A DNA stretch of 64,000 bases from Kribbella sp. ALI-6-A (GTDB lineage: Bacteria > Actinomycetota > Actinomycetes > Propionibacteriales > Kribbellaceae), in assembly GCF_001984195.1 (NCBI RefSeq), contig NZ_MTQN01000012.1:372001-436000 (forward strand), read 5' to 3'. The notes under the pieces were generated by a model. That model was not told where the DNA came from, ran no database searches, and was given only the letters and a program-made list of their open reading frames with translations. Positions 45,099 to 53,650 of this stretch are shown here, piece by piece (position 1 is the first letter of the stretch; every line of letters starts with the position of its first letter). The position numbers were made by a program, and so were the translations under genes.

Positions 45099-45127
45099 AG
45101 GCTAGGCGAGGCCTAGTCCAGGGCCAA
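45099..45127 (-). promoter_or_regulatory. promoter with palindrome for the fibronectin-III/MoxR operon
   Basis: On the minus strand TTGGCC (45127-45122), a 17-base spacer and TAGCCT (45104-45099) precede the GTG at 45091 by seven bases, giving an essentially leaderless message. The perfect inverted repeat CTAGGC-GAG-GCCTAG at 45102-45116 overlaps the spacer and -10 and is a good repressor or activator site. Confidence 0.6.
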
Positions 45128-45156
45128 TCCAGATCCGGTCCAGTCTCAGCGATCGG

Positions 45157-46413
45157 TTACGCCTCCGGCTGGGTGACCGGCAGGGAGAACTCGAAGATCG
45201 CCCCGCCCTCGTCGCCGTTGTAGACCTTCAGGTCGCCGCCGTGGGACAGCGCGACCCACCGCACGATCGAGAGCCCGAGGCCGGACGAGCCGCCGGGGCT
45301 GTGGAACCGCTCGAACAGCTCGTCGCTCAGCGAGGGGTCCACCCCTGGCCCTTGATCGGCCACCGTGACCCGGCCGTCGGCGACCGTCACCGTCACGACG
45401 GCCTGTCCGTTCGGCCCGCGGCCGTGCCGCAGGGCGTTGCTGAGCAGGTTCCCGATCGCGCGCATCACCAGCGTCGGGTCGGCTCGCACCATCGTCGGCA
45501 CGGTCACCACCGAAACCTGGGCCGACCCGGCGGGGGTGTCCTCGACGACTCCGGCCACCAGCTGGTCCAGCCAGATCAGCTGCATGGACAGCTGCTCGAC
45601 TCCGGCGGCCAGCCGGGCCCGGACCAGCAGGCCGTCGATGATGTCGCCCATCCGCCCGGCCAGCCGGACCGTGCGAGGCAGCAGCTCGGCCCGCTGGTCC
45701 GGGTTCTGCGCCGCTGTCTCGGCCAGCGCCCGGAGCGCCGCGACCGGCGTACGGAGGTCGTGTGCGGTTTCGGCCAGCAGGATTTCCTGCTGCTCCAGCG
45801 CGGCCATGGCCGGCCGGATCGCCCTGCCCGACAGCCAGTAGCCGAGCAACGCCGCGGCGGCGATCAGGACGGCACAACTGGCCGTCACGGTGAGCACGAG
45901 GTTGCGGTGCCGCTTCTCCTCGTCGAAGGTGCCGTCCCAGGCGACCACCGCACCGGCGTACCGGCCGCTGGCGTCCTTGAACGGCAGCGCGAGCACCCGC
46001 ACGGTGCGGCCGTCGCTCCCCTCGCGGTCGCCGCCGACGCGGACGCCTGAGGAGACCGCGTCGGTGGCCGCCTGGTCCAGCACGGCCTGATCGACCGGGG
46101 CACAGACCTTGCCGCTGCGGACGGCCTGGAAGTGCGGCGCGCCACCGGGCAGGACGGCGAACGAGGGGCACAGGCCGAAGCGCGGATCGTTCGGCAACAG
46201 GTTGAGTCCGAGCGCTCGATCGTCCCGGATCAGCCGGACCATCGACTCGGTGACCACCTCGAGGTCGTGGTTGACCCGGTCGTCGGTCCGCGTGCCGTCC
46301 AGCACGATCAGCAGCGGTGCCAGCACCACCAGGCCGAGGGTGTTCATCACGGTGAAGAGCACGGTCAGCCGCCAGCGCAGGCGGCGCAGCCGCTCGACCG
46401 ACCGGCCCTTCAC
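45157..46413 (-). CDS. two-component sensor histidine kinase
   Basis: The 418-residue protein has two membrane helices (LTVLFTVMNTLGLVVLAPLL and LTVTASCAVLIAAAALLGY) flanking an extracytoplasmic sensor of about 140 residues with two Cys. The phosphoacceptor is His218 in AETAHDLRTP. The ATP-binding domain shows LLSNALRHG (N box), VADQGPGVD (G1) and GGSSGLGLSIV (G2). It should phosphorylate the response regulator whose stop overlaps its GTG start by GTGA. Its place within the ESX locus suggests that it monitors envelope state. Confidence 0.9.
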   Translation of the reverse strand: MKGRSVERLRRLRWRLTVLFTVMNTLGLVVLAPLLIVLDGTRTDDRVNHDLEVVTESMVRLIRDDRALGLNLLPNDPRFGLCPSFAVLPGGAPHFQAVRSGKVCAPVDQAVLDQAATDAVSSGVRVGGDREGSDGRTVRVLALPFKDASGRYAGAVVAWDGTFDEEKRHRNLVLTVTASCAVLIAAAALLGYWLSGRAIRPAMAALEQQEILLAETAHDLRTPVAALRALAETAAQNPDQRAELLPRTVRLAGRMGDIIDGLLVRARLAAGVEQLSMQLIWLDQLVAGVVEDTPAGSAQVSVVTVPTMVRADPTLVMRAIGNLLSNALRHGRGPNGQAVVTVTVADGRVTVADQGPGVDPSLSDELFERFHSPGGSSGLGLSIVRWVALSHGGDLKVYNGDEGGAIFEFSLPVTQPEA

Positions 46414-47090
46414 TCCGCGGTCCTGACCAGCCGGTACCCCTGGCCGCGGACGGCGTGCACCAGCTCGGGCCGGCGCAGCTTGGTCCGCAACCGCTTGATC
46501 GTCACGTCCACGACGTTGGACATCGGGTCGGCCGCCGAGTCCCAGCAGTGCTCGATCAGGTCGGTCCGGGAGACCACCTGCTCGGCCCGGCTGATCAGAT
46601 ACTCCAGCACCGAGAACTCCTTCGCTGTCAGGGTCAGCAGCACTCCGGCCCGGCGGACCTCCCGGCGCCCGGTGTCCAGCTCCACGTCGTCGTACCGCAG
46701 AACCGGCGGTCGTCCGGTACCGGCCCGGCGGCACAGGCTGAGCACCCGGGCGGTCAGTTCGGCCACCGCGAACGGCTTGACCAGGTAGTCGTCACCGCCG
46801 TGCTCGAAGCCTTCCACCCGGTCGGCCAGCGTGTCCCGCGCGGTCAGGAACAGGACAGGCACCGCCCAGCCCTCGCGCCGCCGGGTCCGCACGTAGCCGA
46901 CCGAATCGCCGTCCGGCAGCATCCGGTCGAACACCACGCAGTCGTAGGAGTTCACGAACAACGCCTCGTCCGCGGTCGCGATGTCACCGGCGCTGTCCAC
47001 CGCCAGCGCGGCCGACCGGAGCCCGGCCGAGACCGCGATCCGCAGGTCCTCGTCGTCCTCTACCACCAGTACGCGCACTCGGGGCCTCAC
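46410..47090 (-). CDS. OmpR/PhoB family response regulator
   Basis: The 226-residue protein has a receiver domain with acidic Glu11/Asp12, the phospho-acceptor Asp55 (CVVFDRMLPDG) and Lys in LVKPFAVAEL. A winged-helix output domain follows (VLLTLTAKEFSVLEYLISR, then DVTIKRLRTKLRR). It begins at a GTG at 47090 and is coupled to the kinase gene. The 11-bp-spaced repeats TGTCATCG just upstream look like its own binding site, lying between it and the divergent SARP gene. Confidence 0.92.
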   Translation of the reverse strand: MRPRVRVLVVEDDEDLRIAVSAGLRSAALAVDSAGDIATADEALFVNSYDCVVFDRMLPDGDSVGYVRTRRREGWAVPVLFLTARDTLADRVEGFEHGGDDYLVKPFAVAELTARVLSLCRRAGTGRPPVLRYDDVELDTGRREVRRAGVLLTLTAKEFSVLEYLISRAEQVVSRTDLIEHCWDSAADPMSNVVDVTIKRLRTKLRRPELVHAVRGQGYRLVRTAE

Positions 47091-47091
47091 G

Positions 47092-47110
47092 TGTCATCGA
47101 AATGTCATCG
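47092..47110 (+). promoter_or_regulatory. direct repeats, likely OmpR/PhoB-type response-regulator site
   Basis: TGTCATCG occurs at 47092-47099 and again at 47103-47110, a period of 11 bases, the spacing at which OmpR/PhoB-family dimers bind head to tail. A third TGTCAT starts at 47129. The site lies between the divergent response-regulator and SARP genes. On the minus strand a possible promoter TTGAGT-N16-TACGAT (about -30 to the GTG) precedes it. Confidence 0.55.
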
Positions 47111-47132
47111 TCGCCTACGGATCGTATGTGTC

Positions 47133-48962
47133 ATGAACGGTCACTCAACGCACACACCGGCCCGGCTCGCGTTCCGCGTGCTCGGTCCGCTGGAGGTGGA
47201 CGGCCCCGATGGGCAGCCGCTCGACCTGTGCGGCGGCAAGCCCGCGACGGTGCTGACGCTCCTGCTGCTGCACCGCAACGCCTGGGTCAGCACCGACCAG
47301 CTGATCGACGCGGTCTGGTCCGGCCGCGACGCCCCCGCGTCCGCGCGGCGGAACCTGAAGACCTACGTCTGGCAGCTGCGCCGGGTCCTGCCGGAGGAGC
47401 GGATCGACAGCCGTCCCGGTGCTTACCGCGTGCGCGTGCTGCCCGGTGAGCTCGACGCCGACGAGGCGGCCGAGTCGGCCGACGCCGCTCACAAGCTGCT
47501 GGTCTCGGACCGCCCGTGCTCCGAGCAGGCGGCAGCGCAGGCGGCCGAGCTGGTGGAGCGGGCACTCGGGTTGTGGCGCGGTTGCCCGTACGACGGACTG
47601 ACCGTCGACGCCTCCTCCGCCGTCGACCGGTTGACCGAGCTGCACCGTGCGCTGCGAGAGGACCTGGCCGATGCCCAGCTGGCGCTGGGCCGCTCGGCCG
47701 ACGCGATCGCTCTGCTGCGCGAGCTGACCGACGAGGACCCGCTACGCGAGCTGGCCTGGACGCGGCTGATGACCGCTCTGTGGCAGACCGGTCGCCGGCA
47801 CGACGCGCTGGCGGCGTACCAGCGGGCGCGAAGCGTGCTGATCCGCGACCTCGGTATCGAGCCGGGCGCCGAGCTCACCGCCTTGCACCAGCAGATCCTG
47901 ACAGCGGACGCTGCGCGGGCAACGGTTGGGCAGGAGGACGCCCCCGCGGAAGAGGCCGTCCGGACGCCCGCGTACTGCGACCTTCCGCCACGCACCACCG
48001 GTTTCGTCGGCCGGGCCGCCGAGATCGCTGCCGTTCGGGCGGCGGTGAGCTCCGAGCGGGTGACCGTCGTGGCGGTCGAGGGGATGCCAGGGATCGGCAA
48101 GACCGCCTTCGCGGTGGAGGCCGCCGCTGCGGTCGCGGCGTTCGACTGGCGTCACCAGGTCGATCTGAGGGCCCACCGGGACGGTGCGGTCAGTGTCTTC
48201 GACGGACTCGGGGCGCTGGTCCAGGCCGCCCGATCGGAAGCTTCATTGCCCACGGCAACCGTTCGGCGAACCGCGCTGTGGCGCTCGGCCGGCCGGCCGG
48301 TCCTCCTGATTCTGGACGACGTGGCTGACGCGGAGCAGGTCCGGCAGCTGCTGCCGAACGCCCCTGGCTCGCTGGTGATCGTGACCAGCCGCCACCGTCT
48401 CTTCGGGCTCGACTGCGACGTCCGCATCGCGCTCGGCCCGCTGCGCCCCGACGAGGCGGAGCAGCTGACCACCTGCGAGCAGGTGTTGCGCTGGAGCGCC
48501 GGTCATCCCGAAGCCCTGCGCAGGTTCACCGAGTTCCTGGCCGCTCGGGAGCCGTGGACCGCTGCGAGGCTGGCCCACCGGCTGGACGACGAGTCGACCC
48601 GTCGGCGCGTTCTCGCGGGTCTGCACGAGCGGATCGACGCGACGTACCAGTTGCTGCCGGCACCGGTTCGCCGGCTCTACCGCCTGCTCGGGTTGACGCC
48701 TCGGTTCGACGGACGTCGGGCGGCCCGGCTGCTCGGTGTCACGCAGCAGGAGGTGGACCCGATGATCGACGAGTTGCTCGACCAGCACCTCGTCACCGAA
48801 CCCGCGCCCGGCTGCCTCAGCCTGCACCCGGTCGTCCGCGACCACGCCCACGGGCTGCTGATCGCCACCGATTCGCCCGACGAGCTGGTCTCCGCTACGC
48901 AACGGATCAGCGGCCGCGCCGAGCTGGAACTGGTCGCTCCTGACGGCCCGAGGGTCGCATGA
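47133..48962 (+). CDS. AfsR/SARP-type transcriptional regulator with NB-ARC domain
   Basis: The 609-residue protein opens with an OmpR-like winged helix (RVLGPLEVDG to RRNLKTYVWQLRRVLP). A bacterial transcriptional activation domain of TPR-like helices (about 95-245) comes next, then an NB-ARC ATPase with P-loop GMPGIGKT (Lys323), Walker B LLILDDV, and a winged-helix end. SARP proteins activate target operons by binding direct repeats near the -35. The gene overlaps eccE by ATGA, an unusual physical link between a SARP and the secretion machine. It is divergent from the two-component system. Confidence 0.88.
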   Translation: MNGHSTHTPARLAFRVLGPLEVDGPDGQPLDLCGGKPATVLTLLLLHRNAWVSTDQLIDAVWSGRDAPASARRNLKTYVWQLRRVLPEERIDSRPGAYRVRVLPGELDADEAAESADAAHKLLVSDRPCSEQAAAQAAELVERALGLWRGCPYDGLTVDASSAVDRLTELHRALREDLADAQLALGRSADAIALLRELTDEDPLRELAWTRLMTALWQTGRRHDALAAYQRARSVLIRDLGIEPGAELTALHQQILTADAARATVGQEDAPAEEAVRTPAYCDLPPRTTGFVGRAAEIAAVRAAVSSERVTVVAVEGMPGIGKTAFAVEAAAAVAAFDWRHQVDLRAHRDGAVSVFDGLGALVQAARSEASLPTATVRRTALWRSAGRPVLLILDDVADAEQVRQLLPNAPGSLVIVTSRHRLFGLDCDVRIALGPLRPDEAEQLTTCEQVLRWSAGHPEALRRFTEFLAAREPWTAARLAHRLDDESTRRRVLAGLHERIDATYQLLPAPVRRLYRLLGLTPRFDGRRAARLLGVTQQEVDPMIDELLDQHLVTEPAPGCLSLHPVVRDHAHGLLIATDSPDELVSATQRISGRAELELVAPDGPRVA

Positions 48963-50230
48963 GGTCCGCAGCGGCCGCCGCCGTTCCCCAGCAGCAGACC
49001 GTCCACCCGCGGACCGCACCAGCCGTCCCTCAAGCAACCTCCGTCGGTACGCCGATCGCCCGCGTCGGCACGGCTCCGCAGCACCCCGCGCCGCAACGCG
49101 TCGCCGTACAGACGACCCTGACGGCCGCTCCGGCGGCCAACCGCTCCTACCTGGTCGACCGGCCGCCCGCACCGACGCCGGTGGTCCACCGGGTGGAGAT
49201 GTCCGAGCGAGGGCTCCGGGTCGGTCAGGTCATGTGCTGGCAGTTCGCCGTGGTCGCCGTCGGCGCGGCCACCGCGGGCTCCCGACTGATGCTCGTCGCC
49301 ACCAGTCTCGCCGCTGTGACGCTGGTCCTCCTGACTGCCGTGCGCGTGCGCGGACTCTGGCTGTACCGCTGGGCCGGCGTCCTGCTCACGTTTCTGCTGC
49401 GCCGCCGCCGGTTCGAGCTGACAGGCGACACCGCGCTCGACCTCACGAGCGCCTTCCTCGGCCGGACGACCGTGAGCACTCTGCCCATCCGCGACCAGCA
49501 GTACGGCGTACTGAGTCATCCTGGTGGAGTCCTGCTCGCTCTTCGGGTCGGTGCTGACGCGCACGAGCTGCTGCGTCGCCTACCCACGCTGACCGAGTCC
49601 GCCGACGAGCAGCCCGTCGCCGTCTCGCTCCAGCTCGTCCTGCACACCGGGATCAAGCAGAGCAGGCCGCCGCGGACCTGGATCGCCGTTGCCGCCCAGC
49701 GGACGTCGGAGATCGCCACCGACGAGCAGGTCAACCAGGTCCTCACCAACACCGTCCGCCGCCTGGTACGCCGGTTCGACCGCGAGTACGTCGACTGCAT
49801 GCCGCTGGACGAGTCCGGCGTACTGGCCTCGATCGGAGCGCTGGCGCACGCGAACGCCGGCCGTGGTCAGCTCCGCGAGCGCTGGTCCACCTGGGCCGCC
49901 GGACCGGTCCTGCAGGTCTGCATCCGGCTCACCGGGTACGCCGCCCTGCCGGACCCGCTCGCGCAGTCCCTGGTCGAGACCCTGCTCGGTACGGCGACCG
50001 GCGGCGCCCAAACCCTCGCCATCACCGTCACGGCTCCGGCCGACGGCCCTGAACCCGCCCGGCACGACGCCGTCCTGAGGGTGGCCGCTTCGCATCCGGC
50101 CACGCTCGACGCGGCGACCACCGTTCTCACCTCACTGGCCCGCTCCTTCGGAGTGGAGCCGGAACGCCTCGACGGGCGGCACACCGCTGGTGTCGCCGCC
50201 ACGCTACCTCTGGGGGTCCCTCTCTCATGA
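48959..50230 (+). CDS. eccE: type VII secretion protein EccE
   Basis: The 423-residue protein has a Pro/Ala-rich N-terminal extension of about 80 residues. Two closely spaced membrane helices follow (about 90-135: WQFAVVAVGAATAGSRLMLVA and LAAVTLVLLTAVRV), then a cytoplasmic domain beginning LLRRRRFEL. Size, topology and its place in an ESX locus match EccE, the peripheral subunit of the membrane complex. It lies about 12 kb from eccD and is coupled to the SARP gene. It ends with another ATGA overlap to a 40-codon ORF. Confidence 0.85.
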   Translation: MRSAAAAAVPQQQTVHPRTAPAVPQATSVGTPIARVGTAPQHPAPQRVAVQTTLTAAPAANRSYLVDRPPAPTPVVHRVEMSERGLRVGQVMCWQFAVVAVGAATAGSRLMLVATSLAAVTLVLLTAVRVRGLWLYRWAGVLLTFLLRRRRFELTGDTALDLTSAFLGRTTVSTLPIRDQQYGVLSHPGGVLLALRVGADAHELLRRLPTLTESADEQPVAVSLQLVLHTGIKQSRPPRTWIAVAAQRTSEIATDEQVNQVLTNTVRRLVRRFDREYVDCMPLDESGVLASIGALAHANAGRGQLRERWSTWAAGPVLQVCIRLTGYAALPDPLAQSLVETLLGTATGGAQTLAITVTAPADGPEPARHDAVLRVAASHPATLDAATTVLTSLARSFGVEPERLDGRHTAGVAATLPLGVPLS

Positions 50231-50349
50231 CTGTACTCATGCCTCGCCGCCGGCTCGGCGGGCCATGGAGCTTGAACTCCTGGTCTTCCCTCGTCGCTCC
50301 AGTCGCATCGCTTTGTCCACTCCTCAGTCCAGACCAGGAGGTTCGATGA
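50227..50349 (+). CDS. 40-residue ORF coupled to both eccE and the LuxR-type gene
   Basis: ATG at 50227 overlaps the eccE stop as ATGA, and its TGA at 50347-50349 overlaps the next ATG (50346) as ATGA. The frame is open throughout and starts MTVLMPRRRLGGPWSLNSW, with a moderately hydrophobic second half (SLVAPVASLCPLL). Seamless coupling at both ends is hard to explain by chance, although the peptide could serve only to carry ribosomes to the next gene. The next gene has its own AGGAGG inside this ORF. Confidence 0.45.
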   Translation: MTVLMPRRRLGGPWSLNSWSSLVAPVASLCPLLSPDQEVR

Positions 50350-50993
50350 CTGTCACCGTGCTGAACCGTCCCACCGGCTTCCACCACGTGCCCGCCCACG
50401 ACGGCGTCGCCGCCCTCCTGGCGAACGCCCGCGACGAGGTGATCGCGATGAGCGACCTGACGCCGACCGGACCGGCCTTCGGACCGCGCGACGTCCGTCC
50501 CGGGCTGCGCTACCGGGCGATCTACCCCGACACCGCGCGGACCGCGCCGGCGTCGTGCCGTCACCTCGTGGCGATGTCCGCCGCCGGTGTGGCGGTCCGG
50601 ACCGTGCCACAGGTCCCGCTGAACGCACTGATCATCGACGGCGCCGTCGCGGTGCTGCCCGCGGACACGTCCCACGGCAGTGTCGCCGTACTGCGGCTGA
50701 GCAGCGTCGTGACCAGCACGACGGAACTGTTCGAGCGGGTCTGGCCCGGCGCCGTCCCACTGACCGGGTCAGACCTCCCGGGCGACGCCGATCTGGACGA
50801 GCGGAACCTGGAGATCCTGCGGCTGCTCGCGCTCGGGGTCACCGACGAGGTCGCGGCGGCCCAGCTCGGCGTCTCGGTGCGGACCGTGCGCCGGATGGTC
50901 GCGCAGATCATGGGCCGGCTGGGCGCGCGCAGCCGGTTCCAGGCCGGTGTGAAGGCCGCCGACCGGGGCTGGCTGCTGGACCGGGCCAGCTGA
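50346..50993 (+). CDS. LuxR-type HTH regulator without a receiver domain
   Basis: The 215-residue protein ends in a LuxR-type HTH (DERNLEILRLLALGVTDEVAAAQLGVSVRTVRRMV...RSRFQAGV). The N-terminal 130 residues contain no receiver or other recognised sensor. They include a segment TPTGPAFGPRDVRPGLRYRAIYPD typical of a group of actinobacterial TrmB/LuxR-like orphan regulators. AGGAGG precedes the ATG at 50346. It overlaps the beta-helix-AAA gene by one base (TGATG) and may control the ESX locus. Confidence 0.78.
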   Translation: MTVTVLNRPTGFHHVPAHDGVAALLANARDEVIAMSDLTPTGPAFGPRDVRPGLRYRAIYPDTARTAPASCRHLVAMSAAGVAVRTVPQVPLNALIIDGAVAVLPADTSHGSVAVLRLSSVVTSTTELFERVWPGAVPLTGSDLPGDADLDERNLEILRLLALGVTDEVAAAQLGVSVRTVRRMVAQIMGRLGARSRFQAGVKAADRGWLLDRAS

Positions 50994-52651
50994 TGCGGGT
51001 TCTGACCGTCGCCGCGGACCGTCCCGGCGCGTACCCGACCATCGGCTCCGCGCTGCTCGAGGCGCCCGACGGCGCCGTGGTCGCGATCGCCACCGGGACG
51101 TACGCGGAGACGCTCGAGCTGAGCGGACGGTCGATCACCCTGCAGGCCGAGGCCGGCGGGACCGTCGTACTGGACGCTGCCGGTGCGGACCGGCCGGCAC
51201 TGCGCGCGGTCGACGGCGAGCTGACGGTGCGCGGCCTGGACATCCGGGCCGGCGACAACCTGGCCGTGTCGGTCGAGCGCACCGTGCTCACGCTCGAGCA
51301 GTGCGAGGTCCGCGGCCGCACCCGGCCGGCGATCAGCCTGCACGCCAGTACGGCGTTCACCCTCGACCGGTGCACGATCACCGGCGCCGAGACCGGGATC
51401 GTGGTCGAGGGGGCGGGCGGCCAGATCCTCGACACCACGGTCCGCGACGTCTCCGGCGACGGGATGGTCGTTGCCCTGGGCTCCGATCCGCTGATCCGCG
51501 GCTGCACGGTGTCCGGCTGCGGCGGGCGCGGGATCTACGTGTACCAGTACAGCCGGCCCGAACTGACCGACACGGCGGTGTCCCGCACCGGCGCCGACGG
51601 GATCGCTGTCGCGCACGGCAGCGCTCCGGCGATCCGCCGGGTGACCGTCGAGGACACTCGCGGAGCGGGGATCGCGTTCACCTCGGACTGCGGCGGCACG
51701 GTCGAAGGCTGCCGGACCGGCAACACCGGACTGGCCGGAATCCTGGTGGCCGAAGGCGCCGAGGTCGAGGTGACTGCCGAGGCTGCCGTCCGGCCGGCCG
51801 GCAACGGCGGCCCGCTGGAGCAGTTGCTCGACGACCTGGACGAGATGGTCGGGCTGCCCGGCGTGAAGGCGGAGGTGCACGCGCTGGTCGACGAGATCCA
51901 GGTGAACGAATGGCGGCGGGCGGCCGGCCTGTCGGTCGGCGCGGCCGGCCAGCACCTGATCTTCGCCGGGGCGCCGGGTACCGGGAAGACGACCGTCGCG
52001 CGCTTGTACGGCAAGCTGCTGAAGGCGCTCGGCGTCCTTCCGCACGGCGAGTTCACCGAGGTGTCGCGCCGTGACCTGGTCGGCCAGTACATCGGCCACA
52101 CCGCCGAGAAGACCGCGACGGTGTTCGAGAAGTCCCTCGGTGGGGTGCTGTTCATCGACGAGGCCTACACGCTGTCCCGCTCGGCCGGCAGCGGCGGCGA
52201 CTTCGGCCAGGAGGCGATCGACGCGCTGGTGAAGCTGATGGAGGACCACCGCGACGAGATCGCGATCATCGTGGCCGGCTACACCGGCGAGATGAACGAC
52301 TTCCTGGCCGCCAACCCCGGTCTGGCGTCCCGCTTCGGCAAGACCGTCGAGTTCGAGAACTACTCCGCCGATCAGCTCGTCCTGATCACCGAGCGGATGG
52401 TGATCGGCGGGGACTACCTGCTCGACCCGGCGGCCACCGGACCACTCACGGCGTACTACCACCGGATCGCCCACGGTGCGAACTTCGGCAACGCCCGCGA
52501 GGCCCGCCGGTTGGTCGAAGGGATGCGCAAGGCGCAGTCCCAGCGTCTGCGGACCCTCGGCCGGATGCCCACCACGCAGGAACTCCGTTGCCTGCTCGCC
52601 GACGACGTGCTCTCAGCCTGCGGCCTCCAGGCGGTGGCCGAAGGCCCCTGA
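50993..52651 (+). CDS. right-handed beta-helix/AAA+ ATPase fusion (EccA-like)
   Basis: The 552-residue protein joins an N-terminal right-handed parallel beta-helix (about residues 10-260) to a CbxX/CfqX-type AAA+ domain. The helix coils carry repeats such as CTVSGCGGRGIYVYQYSRPEL and PAIRRVTVEDTRGAGIAF. The AAA+ domain has Walker A GAPGTGKTT (Lys332), Walker B GVLFIDEAYTL, a sensor with VAGYTGEM, and an Arg finger region NPGLASRF. The AAA part is the EccA type that releases chaperones from ESX substrates. Here the usual TPR part is replaced by a beta-helix. It ends at a strong terminator. Confidence 0.88.
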   Translation: MRVLTVAADRPGAYPTIGSALLEAPDGAVVAIATGTYAETLELSGRSITLQAEAGGTVVLDAAGADRPALRAVDGELTVRGLDIRAGDNLAVSVERTVLTLEQCEVRGRTRPAISLHASTAFTLDRCTITGAETGIVVEGAGGQILDTTVRDVSGDGMVVALGSDPLIRGCTVSGCGGRGIYVYQYSRPELTDTAVSRTGADGIAVAHGSAPAIRRVTVEDTRGAGIAFTSDCGGTVEGCRTGNTGLAGILVAEGAEVEVTAEAAVRPAGNGGPLEQLLDDLDEMVGLPGVKAEVHALVDEIQVNEWRRAAGLSVGAAGQHLIFAGAPGTGKTTVARLYGKLLKALGVLPHGEFTEVSRRDLVGQYIGHTAEKTATVFEKSLGGVLFIDEAYTLSRSAGSGGDFGQEAIDALVKLMEDHRDEIAIIVAGYTGEMNDFLAANPGLASRFGKTVEFENYSADQLVLITERMVIGGDYLLDPAATGPLTAYYHRIAHGANFGNAREARRLVEGMRKAQSQRLRTLGRMPTTQELRCLLADDVLSACGLQAVAEGP

Positions 52652-52660
52652 ACAGGGGGC

Positions 52661-52712
52661 GGCGACCCGGGCACCGGGGTCGAGGGGGTCAGGGGCAGGT
52701 GCCCGGGTCGCC
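52661..52712. terminator. bidirectional hairpin terminator
   Basis: GGCGACCCGGGCACC at 52661-52675 pairs perfectly with GGTGCCCGGGTCGCC at 52698-52712 across a 22-base loop. It lies 10 bases after the AAA gene's stop and before the convergent membrane gene, marking the right end of the plus-strand SARP-eccE operon. Confidence 0.8.
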
Positions 52713-52785
52713 AGGCAGCGCAGCAGATCGCTGCCTCTTCGGTGGCGGCAAATACTGGCCGGGGGGGTTCCACCGGGACGGAAGT

Positions 52786-53448
52786 TCAGGCGGCCGCCGG
52801 TCGGTCGGCGGTCAGGACCAGGGTCTGGCCGACGGGGTCGACCAGGGTTTGTTCGGCCGCGGGTTGGTCGACCAAGGTCTGGTTGACCAGCGCGGCGAGG
52901 CCTGGATTGACCCGCTCGACGTACGCCGGGCGCGTGGCCGGCGCAACCGAGGCGGTCCAGGTCAGCGCGGGAGCCAGCGGATCGGTAGGCACGGTAGGCG
53001 GCGCCGGAGTGGCCAGCGCGACCACGCGGCGGGTCTGCTGGAGGGTCAGGGCGGCGGAGAGCACAGCGACGCAGCTCAGCACGACCGAGGCGGCACCCAT
53101 GGCCCAGTTGGACGGGTCCGTCGCTCGCATGCTGCCGATCGCGCCCAGGTACAGAGCGTTGGTCAGTCCTGCTCCGCCGGCCAGCAGTACGGCGGCGCGC
53201 ACGGCGGTCCGGTCGAGCCGCAGCTCGTCCGCCGCGGCGACCAGGCAGGCGACCAGACCGGCCGTCACCGGCAACGTGTAGAGGGCGGCCATCAAGACAC
53301 CGCCACCGACCATCAGGTAGAGCAGGTCGAAGATCAGGGCCGCGCCGGCCAGCACACCGGCGTACAGGGCGAACATCGGATGGAAGGCCCGCGCCAGCAT
53401 CGGAGTCGGCAGCGTCCGGGGTGGCGGGGCGACGGTCACGGGGTGCAA
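52786..53448 (-). CDS. small multi-spanning membrane protein, unknown
   Basis: The 220-residue protein has four likely membrane helices (FALYAGVLAGAALIFDLLYLM, LYTLPVTAGLVACLVAA, AAVLLAGGAGLTNALYLGA and AASVVLSCVAVLSAALTL). The cytoplasmic tail repeats the motif QTLVD (NQTLVDQPAAEQTLVDPVGQTLVL). I recognise no family. The best start is a TTG at 53448, because AGGAAGGA lies four bases upstream; a GTG three codons later is an alternative. Lying beside the ESX locus, it may belong to it. Confidence 0.6.
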   Translation of the reverse strand: MHPVTVAPPPRTLPTPMLARAFHPMFALYAGVLAGAALIFDLLYLMVGGGVLMAALYTLPVTAGLVACLVAAADELRLDRTAVRAAVLLAGGAGLTNALYLGAIGSMRATDPSNWAMGAASVVLSCVAVLSAALTLQQTRRVVALATPAPPTVPTDPLAPALTWTASVAPATRPAYVERVNPGLAALVNQTLVDQPAAEQTLVDPVGQTLVLTADRPAAA

Positions 53449-53650
53449 AACATCCTTCCTGGTGTGACGAAACTACGACGGAGGAGAACGGACGGCTGCC
53501 GGCGGCAGCCCGTTCGCCCGGGTGCGGCTGCGGTGCCGTCGTGCACCGCCTCGTCGCCGCCGGGCAGCCGTCCTGGTCTTCGTGGAACGTGGAACTCGAC
53601 CGACTCTCAGGGCATCACCACCTTCCGGCGACCGGGGCCGGGACAGGCCG

